Source: AM-2324 sp042091035 (lineage in GTDB: Bacteria; Bacteroidota; Bacteroidia; Chitinophagales; Saprospiraceae). From it: a stretch of 33,233 bases of DNA. Location: positions 1 through 33,233 of the forward strand of contig JBELIG010000012.1 in the NCBI GenBank assembly GCA_042091035.1, given 5' to 3'. Every line of letters starts with the position of its first letter. The first letter of the stretch is position 1. Shown one piece after another: positions 1-7,493 of this stretch. The notes below the pieces were generated by a model. The model saw only the letters and a list, made by a program, of their open reading frames with translations. It was not told where the DNA came from and did not search any database. The position numbers were made by a program, and so were the translations under genes.

Positions 1-136
1 TGAACTGATTCATACCGGCATTGGTAAACATCAGAGTTGGATCATCCTTGTTTACAATCGGAGCGGAAGGAACAACCTTGTGTCCCTTGGATGCAAAAAA
101 ATCTAAAAACTGCTTACGGATTTCTGTAGAAGTCAT
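1..136 (-). CDS. alaS: Alanyl-tRNA synthetase, N-terminal fragment (runs off the left edge)
   Basis: Only the first 45 codons are in the window. They read MTSTEIRKQFLDFFASKGHK at the start and continue with PSAPIVNKDDPTLMFTNAGMNQF-type residues. This is the hallmark N-terminus of class II AlaRS, which charges tRNA-Ala in the cytoplasm. An in-frame ATG at 163 would add nine residues (MLIKSSPNQ). I prefer the ATG at 136 because family members normally begin M-x-S-x-E-I-R, and because a promoter-like GATATTTG lies at 171-178 on this strand, which would leave almost no leader for the 163 start. The gene is divergent from an M23 peptidase, an arrangement I recall from other Bacteroidota. Identity is very secure; the start is less so. 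Confidence 0.95.
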   Translation of the reverse strand, partial: MTSTEIRKQFLDFFASKGHKVVPSAPIVNKDDPTLMFTNAGMNQF

Positions 137-163
137 CTGATTTGGACTACTTTTAATTAACAT

Positions 164-473
164 AATTGCGCAAATATCTTAATAAGTTTTGTATTAAGGT
201 AATATTTGCAAAAAATCCTATAGCTGGGGGTCAATGGAAAGAATATAAGACCTAAATCGAATAAATTTTGACACCTGCTATATTATTTAAGGCTTCAAAC
301 CAATAATTTTCGTAAATTAAAGAACATTATCTTTTTAAAGCTGTTTTTTGCCTAAACAATCTATTTTTCGATTGTTCAAAATGCAAATATGTTAATACCA
401 AGACATCCCCATTCTTTAATCAGCTGAATACTAAGTACTTATTTTTAACCAAATTATATTTTTCTGATTTTCC
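164..473. other. Divergent intergenic region between alaS and the M23 peptidase gene
   Basis: This AT-rich region has no credible ORF. The minus strand has a weak promoter-like GATATTTG at 171-178 for alaS, with no well-placed TTTG upstream of it. The plus-strand promoter just to the right (474-504) serves the peptidase. I see no strong hairpin or repeat in the rest. Confidence 0.5.
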
Positions 474-504
474 TTTGGATAATAGTAACAGGATATTAAA
501 TTTG
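474..504 (+). promoter_or_regulatory. Bacteroidota-type promoter for the M23 peptidase gene
   Basis: TTTG at 474-477, 19 nt of spacer, then TAAATTTG at 497-504. This is an exact match to the known Bacteroidota sigma-A consensus TTTG-N19-TAnnTTTG. The transcript would start near 510, leaving about 80 nt of leader before the ATG at 591. Confidence 0.75.
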
Positions 505-590
505 GCATGTGTTATCAATGAGAAATACTTTAAAAGCAACTGTTTGATGCTTAAAACCCTTAAATATTTTCTCATAAGAATTAAATTCTA

Positions 591-1574
591 ATGGCTAAAG
601 AAAAATTCATCTACAATACTCAGACCCTTAGGTATGAGAAAGTAGAAATTTCAACTAGAGAACGCATAATCAAGACCATAGCATTTTTATGTGCGGTTAT
701 CGTGGGTGGAGCTATCTTCACCGTATTGGTATGGAACTTCTTTCCATCACCTGAACTCACTAAAGAAAAAAATTACAATAGAAAGATTTCTGAGCAATTA
801 ATAAAGCTAGAATCTGACATGGGAAATATGAATTCTGTGCTAAGTAACCTTCAAGAAAGGGATGCTTCCGTACACAGGATCATGTTCGGAATGGACCCTG
901 TTGATGAAAATGTTTGGAACGGTGGTATTGGAGGTCACGACCCATTTAGCAATTTCATCTCAGTAGACGATACAGGTGATCGTCTTAATGAGTTGCGTCA
1001 ACTTGCTTCCAAATTAAAAAGACAGATATCTATTCAATCTCAATCCTTGGATACAATTTCCAAATTAGCTATTGAAAAGGAATCGATGCTTGCTTCCATT
1101 CCTTCTATAAAACCGATTCGAGAAGACAAGCTTAGGAAAAAGTTCAACTTGCTCTCTGGATTTGGTATGCGATTGCATCCTGTCCATAAGGTACGTAAAA
1201 TGCATACAGGTATAGACTTTACTGCTCCTAGAGGTACAGAAATACAAGCAACTGGAGATGGTAAAATCGTTAGCATCAAAAAGAAATCTACCGGGTATGG
1301 ACACCATGTAATAGTAGACCATGGTTTTGGATATAAAACCTTGTATGCACACATGAGTAAAATCTCTGTACGTCGCGGTCAAAAAGTAACTAAAGGACAA
1401 GCAATAGGATACGTGGGGAGTACAGGTACATCCACCGCGCCACATTTACATTATGAAGTGATTTATAATGGAAAGAAAGTTAATCCAATCAATTATTGTA
1501 TGGATGGCTTAAGTCCTGAAGAATATGAAGAGCTGACAAACTTAGCCCAACGAGCCAATCAATCATTTGATTAA
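591..1574 (+). CDS. M23 family metallopeptidase, membrane-anchored (LytM/lysostaphin-like endopeptidase)
   Basis: A zinc endopeptidase expected to cut peptide cross-links of murein in the periplasm. The N-terminus is cytoplasmic and basic, followed by one membrane segment at about residues 29-50. A helical, probably coiled-coil stalk spans about 60-170, and the LytM domain about 185-302. The zinc and catalytic signature is intact: H205-T-G-I-D209, H254 in the LYAHM strand, and H285-L-H287-Y. Full length at 327 aa; this size with one TM and a stalk is usual for Bacteroidota M23 proteins. It stands alone between its own promoter and a strong terminator, divergent from alaS. The family includes both active hydrolases and EnvC-type activators. 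Because all zinc ligands are present, I infer an active enzyme. Likely roles are wall remodelling or cell division; the exact role is not shown by sequence. Confidence 0.9.
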   Translation: MAKEKFIYNTQTLRYEKVEISTRERIIKTIAFLCAVIVGGAIFTVLVWNFFPSPELTKEKNYNRKISEQLIKLESDMGNMNSVLSNLQERDASVHRIMFGMDPVDENVWNGGIGGHDPFSNFISVDDTGDRLNELRQLASKLKRQISIQSQSLDTISKLAIEKESMLASIPSIKPIREDKLRKKFNLLSGFGMRLHPVHKVRKMHTGIDFTAPRGTEIQATGDGKIVSIKKKSTGYGHHVIVDHGFGYKTLYAHMSKISVRRGQKVTKGQAIGYVGSTGTSTAPHLHYEVIYNGKKVNPINYCMDGLSPEEYEELTNLAQRANQSFD

Positions 1575-1580
1575 AAAAAA

Positions 1581-1610
1581 GCCCAACTAACTAAGTTGGG
1601 CTTTTTTTTT
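1581..1610 (+). terminator. Rho-independent terminator of the M23 gene
   Basis: An 8-bp stem GCCCAACT (1581-1588) pairs with AGTTGGGC (1594-1601) around a 5-nt loop, followed by nine T. It begins 7 nt after the TAA. A-run on the left side is also present (1573-1580), so it could work in both directions. Confidence 0.9.
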
Positions 1611-1616
1611 CAGCGC

Positions 1617-1648
1617 TTTGTCGACTTCTATCCATTAGGATAGATTAT
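1617..1648 (+). promoter_or_regulatory. Candidate promoter of the DUF3667 gene with an overlapping inverted repeat
   Basis: TTTG at 1617-1620 is followed after 20 nt by TAGATTAT (1641-1648), a 6/8 match to TAnnTTTG. A 7-bp inverted repeat TCTATCC-atta-GGATAGA (1627-1644) fills the spacer, where a repressor could bind. Both are modest signals. Confidence 0.4.
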
Positions 1649-1689
1649 TCTATTACATTACCCAAACTCACCTAAAGCAGAATATTTAT

Positions 1690-2778
1690 ATGAATTGCAA
1701 AAATTGCAAGGCACAACTTAGTAAGGAAGAAAGATATTGTTACAACTGTGGCCAAAAAAACAGCCAAGGTAGATTAACGACTCAAGCCTTTTTAAAAGAA
1801 AGTTGGAATGAATTTCTCCGATTTGATAAACGTTTCTTCAGAACCTTGTTCACACTGTTTGTGCCAGGCAAACTAACCAATGAAATCATTTCGGGAAAGC
1901 GAGCCAGATACATAAAGCCGATTCGCTTGTATATTGGTTTTTCAATTCTTATGATAGCAAGCATCAACATCTACCTTGAAAACCCCCTCGACATCACAGA
2001 GTCAACATTGGAGAATGTCAATCTTAATTTTAATAATAAGATTAAAACCCAAACAAAGCCTTTTAACAATTTGATCAAGGATGAGTATGCTAAAAAAGTA
2101 TTGTATGCCCATAATGAGCAACTGATTGAACACGGTTTAATAACTGATGACAGCAAATCTGTTCTTTCAGAAGCTACTACGAGTACTATGGAGTTGATGG
2201 ACTTAACTGCTGTAGATAGTCTACAGATCATACAATACAACTTTGAAAAGCAACAAATGGATAACCGAAATTTTGCCTTGACAGATATTGCTGCTCTTAG
2301 TAGAAAGGACCTTTATGAAACATATAATGTTAGTTATTGGATCAACAAAAAGCTTTTAACCCAGAATATTAGATTCATCAAACAAGGATCTAATTTCTTT
2401 TTATTCTTAATGCAAAAAGTAGGTATTTGCATCCTTATAATGATTCCATTTCTAGCCTTGTTCTTAAAGTTAGTCTATGTCCGTTCTGAGTTCTATTATT
2501 CAGAACACCTCAGCTTCTCTTTGCATACACATAGCTTTTTATATCTATTGATTAGTTCACTCGTAGGTCTTTCCTTAGTAAATCAAGAATTAAGTAAATT
2601 CATTCATATTATTACTCTTATAGTATTTCCACTTTACCTATTCCTGTCATTAAAGTTGGTTTACAAACAAAATATTTTCAAAACAGCTCTTAAATTTATT
2701 ATTATTAATGGGGCTTATATGATATTGGCTGCTATATTCATAGTTCTATTCGCATTCTTAAGTTTTTTAGTTTTTTAA
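1690..2778 (+). CDS. DUF3667 family zinc-ribbon membrane protein
   Basis: The N-terminus is a small zinc ribbon with two CxxC knuckles, C3/C6 and C17/C20. The DUF3667 signature follows, an FxRTLFxLFxPGK...GKRARYIKPIRLY stretch at about residues 50-82. A first hydrophobic segment lies at about 80-97, then a soluble acidic loop of about 140 residues, and four more membrane segments between about 235 and 360. The family is widespread in Bacteroidota and has no established biochemical role, so I assign none. The stop is 10 nt from the ATG of the next gene, so the two are probably cotranscribed. The large inter-TM loop is rich in K, Q and N and is the least conserved-looking part. Confidence 0.85.
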   Translation: MNCKNCKAQLSKEERYCYNCGQKNSQGRLTTQAFLKESWNEFLRFDKRFFRTLFTLFVPGKLTNEIISGKRARYIKPIRLYIGFSILMIASINIYLENPLDITESTLENVNLNFNNKIKTQTKPFNNLIKDEYAKKVLYAHNEQLIEHGLITDDSKSVLSEATTSTMELMDLTAVDSLQIIQYNFEKQQMDNRNFALTDIAALSRKDLYETYNVSYWINKKLLTQNIRFIKQGSNFFLFLMQKVGICILIMIPFLALFLKLVYVRSEFYYSEHLSFSLHTHSFLYLLISSLVGLSLVNQELSKFIHIITLIVFPLYLFLSLKLVYKQNIFKTALKFIIINGAYMILAAIFIVLFAFLSFLVF

Positions 2779-2788
2779 TTTCTGACAC

Positions 2789-4201
2789 ATGAAACAAATT
2801 CTTACACTTATTAGCTTTTTACTGTTGACTACAGGATCACTAAAAGCACAGATTAACGAACTTGCTTTGATTTATAATTGGGATGATCCAGACATTGTGG
2901 GTTCTTCGTTTTATGAGAACAAGTACAATGAAGTATGGGGTGTAGTAAAGGATGGTTCAGAGTATGCTATAATTGGCTCTACAGATGGAACTCATTTCTT
3001 TAATATGGATGATATTTCTGAAACGGAAGAACTTCAAGGTGCATTTGTTGAAGGTAAAGCTACAGGAGGAGCTATTATCCATAGAGATTTCCATGATTAC
3101 AATGGATATTTGTATGCAGTAGCAGATGAGGGCCCCTCGTCTTTACAGATTATAAAAATGGCCAATCTCCCAAATAGTACAGAGCTTGTTTATGATTCAG
3201 ATGCTCTTTTAAGAACGACGCACAACATTTTTATTGATACTAGTTCTGCGCTATTATATGCAATGGGAGGACGAGTAATAGAAGGTGGCTTTACCTCTCA
3301 ATTTGCTTTACGCATTTTATCTTTGGATGATCCCGAGAACCCGACAGTGGTAAACACCCTGCCGAATCAAGATCTCAACCTTCCTTATGTACATGACGGT
3401 TACATAGAAAATGGAATAGCTTATTTTAATTGCGGCTATGACGGATTCTATGTTGTTGATTTTACAGATCCTGAAAACCCAACACTTCTTGGAAGTATGA
3501 CGGATTACCCGGATTCGGGCTACAATCACAGTGGTTGGCTGCACGAAACGGAACCTGTTTATTATCTTGCCGATGAAAACCACGGATTGCGTATTAAAGT
3601 AGTTGATGTCTCTGACTTCTCTGATATGGAGGTAGTAAATTTCATAGACGCAGAAACTGATAACCCTGGTGAATCTATCCCCCACAATATGATTATCATG
3701 GATAACTATCTATATGTATCCTATTATTTTGATGGTGTGCAGGTCTATGATATCAGTGATGCATTTAACCCTGTACGTGTAGCCGCTTACGACACTTACC
3801 CAATTGTTGACTTCAGTGATGATTATAATGGAAACTGGGGTGTTTATCCATTTCCAGGATCAAAACGATTGGTAGCATCCGATATGCGCAATGGCCTTTT
3901 CGCTTTTGAAGCTTATAATCCATCCAATACAAAAGAAACAGTAGAACTTGTAAACACGCTGAAAGTTAGTCCTAACCCTATTATTGATAGAGTAAAGCTT
4001 TTACATGACGCATTCGATGATGGCCCTTCAAACTTTAATCTCTACGATGTAAATGCTAAATTAATTTACTCCAGTTCGGTGGATGTTTTTAGCGGTCAAA
4101 CAGAAATCGAAATAATGCTCCCAGATGCAATAAATCAAGGGGTATACATTTTTGAACTCCTGCAAAAAACAAAGACATTTAGTGGCAAACTAATTAAGTA
4201 A
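2789..4201 (+). CDS. Secreted choice-of-anchor B family (LVIVD-type repeat) protein with T9SS sorting domain
   Basis: Signal peptide at residues 1-20 ending in LKAQ. The body (about 25-385) has repeated blade-like units such as LRILSLDDPENPTVVNTL, YVVDFTDPENPTLLGSM and VQVYDISDAFNPVRVAAY, typical of LVIVD/beta-propeller folds and of the choice-of-anchor-B family, including its HNIFID and PHNMIIMDNYLY motifs. Residues about 390-470 form a type A T9SS C-terminal domain: SPNPIIDRV, then NLYDVNAKLIY, then QGVYIFEL and a final GKLIK. The protein should be exported by Sec, moved across the outer membrane by T9SS, and anchored or released there. The role of the propeller is unknown. It follows the DUF3667 gene by 10 nt and ends at a strong terminator. 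Confidence 0.87.
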   Translation: MKQILTLISFLLLTTGSLKAQINELALIYNWDDPDIVGSSFYENKYNEVWGVVKDGSEYAIIGSTDGTHFFNMDDISETEELQGAFVEGKATGGAIIHRDFHDYNGYLYAVADEGPSSLQIIKMANLPNSTELVYDSDALLRTTHNIFIDTSSALLYAMGGRVIEGGFTSQFALRILSLDDPENPTVVNTLPNQDLNLPYVHDGYIENGIAYFNCGYDGFYVVDFTDPENPTLLGSMTDYPDSGYNHSGWLHETEPVYYLADENHGLRIKVVDVSDFSDMEVVNFIDAETDNPGESIPHNMIIMDNYLYVSYYFDGVQVYDISDAFNPVRVAAYDTYPIVDFSDDYNGNWGVYPFPGSKRLVASDMRNGLFAFEAYNPSNTKETVELVNTLKVSPNPIIDRVKLLHDAFDDGPSNFNLYDVNAKLIYSSSVDVFSGQTEIEIMLPDAINQGVYIFELLQKTKTFSGKLIK

Positions 4202-4206
4202 AAAAA

Positions 4207-4236
4207 ATCCCGGCAAAAATGTCGGGATTTTTTTTT
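4207..4236 (+). terminator. Rho-independent terminator of the DUF3667/choice-of-anchor-B pair
   Basis: ATCCCGGC (4207-4214) pairs with GTCGGGAT (4221-4228) with one G-U pair and a 6-nt loop, followed by nine T. It starts 5 nt after the stop codon. Confidence 0.88.
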
Positions 4237-4295
4237 GATTTTTTTTTCATAGGTGGTTACACTAGCATAGTTTTTGATACTATATAATGTAAACT

Positions 4296-4340
4296 GGAAC
4301 GAATTGCATGTTACCCCAATACTCTAAAGAGTATCGTTCC
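4296..4340. other. Nested inverted-repeat element in the convergent intergenic region
   Basis: GGAACGA (4296-4302) pairs with TCGTTCC (4334-4340). Directly inside the right arm lies ATACTCT-aa-AGAGTAT (4319-4334). The two stems stack, leaving 16 unpaired bases on one side. It lies between two convergent genes, after one terminator and before another, so ordinary gene leaders do not explain it. It could be a structured 3' RNA, a small RNA or a protein-binding site. Confidence 0.4.
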
Positions 4341-4405
4341 CCTTAAAAAATCAAATACCATTTAGTATTAGCCTACTATTTGAACACTTTTATGTAAGTA
4401 TGTAT

Positions 4406-4434
4406 AAAAAGCCAGGAGTGATCCTGGTTTTTTT
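4406..4434. terminator. Bidirectional terminator, end of the sigma/caspase/CHAT operon
   Basis: CCAGGA (4412-4417) pairs with TCCTGG (4422-4427) around a GTGA loop, extended by a G-T pair and A-T pairs. Five A lie to the left and seven T to the right, so it can stop transcripts on both strands. It touches the stop codon of the CHAT gene (4433-4435). Confidence 0.82.
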
Positions 4435-7400
4435 ATTTGTAAAGTATAAAGTTTGTTAGGTCGTTATTTTTGCCGTAAAGCTTTACCATGGCGGATTGAG
4501 CTCTCCTAAACGCTTCAGGTACTTTTCGGTTTTTATCTAACCAGTTCTCATAGAACACCCGAACAAATTCTATCATTTGAATATCGTCAGGAATAGGAGA
4601 AAGGGTCATAATAACATATTTCACCCCTGCTAACTTTAATGCCCTTGCCAAACCGAACATACCTTCGAAACTTGAAATATCCCCCATTCCAGAATTGCAA
4701 GACGATAGGACAACAAGCTCAGTACCTTGTAGATTCAGATTCGATAGTTCAGCTGCAGTTAATATTCCGTCATCGCTCTGCTCGTAAGTCAAGAAATCCG
4801 ATCCAAGATTATTAGCTCCTGACAGCACGAGACAGGAATTAAACATTGAATTTGCATCAAACTTTAAAAGGTTTATCCCTCTATTCGCTTTTTCATAATG
4901 ACCGTGTGTTGCAATATGTAAGAATCTTGGAGCATCCTTTCGATTCAATTTTTCTTTGAGAAGTTCTTCTTTAGCTCCTTCACCTTCTAATACTTCAAGC
5001 TGAAATGAATTATCATACATCAACTTGATCTGATCTATTTCCATAGAACTTCCTGAGAGGTAGGGCCAATAAGGAGCATAAGTATTTCCTCGATCTTCTG
5101 ATTTTGGATTATAATCAACTCCACCAACTAATAAACCCCTCTTATTTGATTTAAAATCAACTGCATCATTTGGTGCCAGAGAGGCGGCACTAGAAATCAT
5201 CAAGAGATCATATGACTCAAGAACACTTTTACCTTCTGGACTTTCAAGAATACCTAAATTGATAAAATTGAGGATTCCTGTTGAAGAATAGTACACTCTC
5301 TTTTGGAGATAGGGTTCTAATGGAGCCCAGATAAGATTATACAACCTTCTAGATTGATCAACTTTAAGGACTTTGATTCCTCTATAATTTTCCGAAACAA
5401 GTTCCTTAACGTCAAGCATAGATTCAATAGCATCCTTCCTACAAATAGGAATAAATTCTACTTCTCCTTTTGTATTTAAAATAGAGGCTCCAATCATTTT
5501 GGTTTCACTACTATCCATTTCCTCATAGGTCAAGAATTGGACATAGGCACTTTTTCGATTTAATAAATTGGAAACATATTTTATTTCTGTACTATTTAGA
5601 AGGTTTTGTGTGTTGTTACTCGTCACCTCTTCCTGTAGTTTTCTTTGAATAGAATACAGTTTTAAATTATCACTGTAGGACAATTTATTTAAGACCTTTA
5701 GGTCATCTAAAGAATCTTTCAATGACAAAATATATGGATCAGAGGTACTTGCTAAATATGCGTTATAATCCACCTTAGTTTTCAACTGAAGTCCTTTGAT
5801 GAAAAGCCCAAGTCTTACTTGCAACTCAGCCATCTGCTCTCCACCTATAAATGCTGAATAGGATTGTATTTTCAATACCTGTCTATAGGCTATTCGCTCT
5901 AGGTATTTCTCTCTAGCATTGCTTGGAAGATAGGTATATTGATCCGTAATTTCTCGCATGGAAAAGTCTGCCAACTCCTTACAATAACGTTCAGCCTTTC
6001 CAAAATTTTCAGTCTTAATGTATAACATTATATACCGATTAAGAAGCTCAACTACTTTAGCGTAATTTTCAGACTCTCTAAATCTTAGATTCTCATAAAC
6101 AAAGTTAAGGTCTCTCTCCGCCTCCTCATACAAACCCTCTTCTATCCTAATCCCTGCAAGCAAATTTCTTGCGTAGAAATAATTAAAATACAAGTCACCA
6201 TTTTCAACCCCTTCTAAAGCAAGTTCAATATTCGACCGAGCATCATTAACCTGTCCCATTTGTAGATATATAGAGGCCATATTCGTGTACAGCTTCAACT
6301 GAATATCCCTATCCACTTTCTTCATGGCTATAAAGCGATCTATCGCACGCTCTAAAGCTTCCTTTGCCTTGACTAAAGAACCTTCTTTTTGATAGCAGGT
6401 AGCTAAATTTGCCCAATAAGCAATCTCTTCGCGTTCCTTGAGCTTTCCAGATTTTTCTTTATAAAACTCAGTCAAATAATATGCTGCTTTCTCTGTTGCA
6501 CCAAGATGAATATACAATACCGAAAGGTTCTCGTAAAGAGCCTTAATAATATCTCCTGAAAAGCTTTGATTGTATGGACTCTCTATGAGTCTAAGATAGA
6601 TCTCTTCAGCCTTCTTAAAAGCTCCTATTTTGAAACAAAAATTTGCATAATTTATCTTGTGCCTTCCAAGAGAGGATAACTTTTTGGTCGAATCAAAAAT
6701 AGTTAGTTCCTCAAGACGTTCACACTCTAAAAAATAATACTCGGCTTTTTCATATACATACAATGTTTTAAACAAAGAAGCCAATCTCCTATTTCTATAA
6801 AACTTAGAAAAGCCTTCAACATTTAAAAAATGTTTTTCGATTAAAGAAGCATGAACTAGTGCTTTTTCAACTTCCTGTTCTCTAAAAAGTAGTGTGACAT
6901 AATGAACATTGAAATCAAAATTTTGCCTAAAAACCATCTTATCCTTCCTCGATTCAAAGAGGTCAAGACATTCATCCAGCCTATTTTGCCTAGTAAGAAT
7001 ATCAAAACATATACTTATTGTTTTATTCTGAATATTACTTGTGTTTTTTCCATTTTCCAATGTTCGTAAAGCATATTCTAAAGATTCATCATCATTACCA
7101 AGAGCCCTCTTCATAAAACAACAATTGTAGAGACATTTAACCCGTTGTTCTAGATAAGCTGTTCCATGTAAAGCATAAACTTGTTCAGCCTTATCAAAAT
7201 ATTCAATACTCTCTGGGTATGAAATCCTTGAATAAGCTAAGGCCATCCTATACATGGAATGCCCAAACTCAATACTTTGGTTTCCAAATTTATCCAAACT
7301 ATAATCAAGAGCAGCTTGATAGACCTCTATTGCCTTTTTCCTATCCTTTTTAACCTTCCTGTAGTGATCTCCTTCTACAAGAATACTATCCACGATAGTA

Positions 7401-7483
7401 TCCATTAAAGGATCTATAGATTCTTGATTGTAAGCCAGCAATGGCATTACTATGAATCCAAAAACTAAATAAATTCGAAACAT
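4433..7483 (-). CDS. Secreted TPR-CHAT protein (caspase-like cysteine protease, clan CD)
   Basis: CHAT domains (Caspase HetF Associated with TPRs) are clan CD cysteine proteases. The protein has an N-terminal signal peptide (about 1-19), a long helical TPR array (about 30-600; units such as AEEIYLRLI and AKEALERAI), and a C-terminal CHAT domain (about 660-1016). The catalytic dyad is intact: H860 in ATHGH and C929 in SSCNSG. The GLARALKLAGVKYVIMTLSP stretch after the Cys is typical of the family. It is the last gene of the operon, 10 nt after the caspase gene, and ends in a terminator. Family proteins cut partner proteins after a signal is sensed through the TPRs; TPR-CHAT of type III-E CRISPR cuts Csx30. 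The signal peptide is notable, because it puts this protease outside the cytoplasm. The substrate is unknown. Confidence 0.9.
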   Translation of the reverse strand: MFRIYLVFGFIVMPLLAYNQESIDPLMDTIVDSILVEGDHYRKVKKDRKKAIEVYQAALDYSLDKFGNQSIEFGHSMYRMALAYSRISYPESIEYFDKAEQVYALHGTAYLEQRVKCLYNCCFMKRALGNDDESLEYALRTLENGKNTSNIQNKTISICFDILTRQNRLDECLDLFESRKDKMVFRQNFDFNVHYVTLLFREQEVEKALVHASLIEKHFLNVEGFSKFYRNRRLASLFKTLYVYEKAEYYFLECERLEELTIFDSTKKLSSLGRHKINYANFCFKIGAFKKAEEIYLRLIESPYNQSFSGDIIKALYENLSVLYIHLGATEKAAYYLTEFYKEKSGKLKEREEIAYWANLATCYQKEGSLVKAKEALERAIDRFIAMKKVDRDIQLKLYTNMASIYLQMGQVNDARSNIELALEGVENGDLYFNYFYARNLLAGIRIEEGLYEEAERDLNFVYENLRFRESENYAKVVELLNRYIMLYIKTENFGKAERYCKELADFSMREITDQYTYLPSNAREKYLERIAYRQVLKIQSYSAFIGGEQMAELQVRLGLFIKGLQLKTKVDYNAYLASTSDPYILSLKDSLDDLKVLNKLSYSDNLKLYSIQRKLQEEVTSNNTQNLLNSTEIKYVSNLLNRKSAYVQFLTYEEMDSSETKMIGASILNTKGEVEFIPICRKDAIESMLDVKELVSENYRGIKVLKVDQSRRLYNLIWAPLEPYLQKRVYYSSTGILNFINLGILESPEGKSVLESYDLLMISSAASLAPNDAVDFKSNKRGLLVGGVDYNPKSEDRGNTYAPYWPYLSGSSMEIDQIKLMYDNSFQLEVLEGEGAKEELLKEKLNRKDAPRFLHIATHGHYEKANRGINLLKFDANSMFNSCLVLSGANNLGSDFLTYEQSDDGILTAAELSNLNLQGTELVVLSSCNSGMGDISSFEGMFGLARALKLAGVKYVIMTLSPIPDDIQMIEFVRVFYENWLDKNRKVPEAFRRAQSAMVKLYGKNNDLTNFILYK

Positions 7484-7493
7484 GGATTATGTT

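Noticed and set aside
1040..1445. Two minus-strand open frames of 104 and 126 codons inside the M23 gene
   Set aside because: They lie opposite a well-supported gene with full catalytic motifs and have no recognisable protein character of their own.
3317..3685. 122-codon minus-strand frame inside the choice-of-anchor-B gene
   Set aside because: It is the shadow of the propeller repeats on the other strand.
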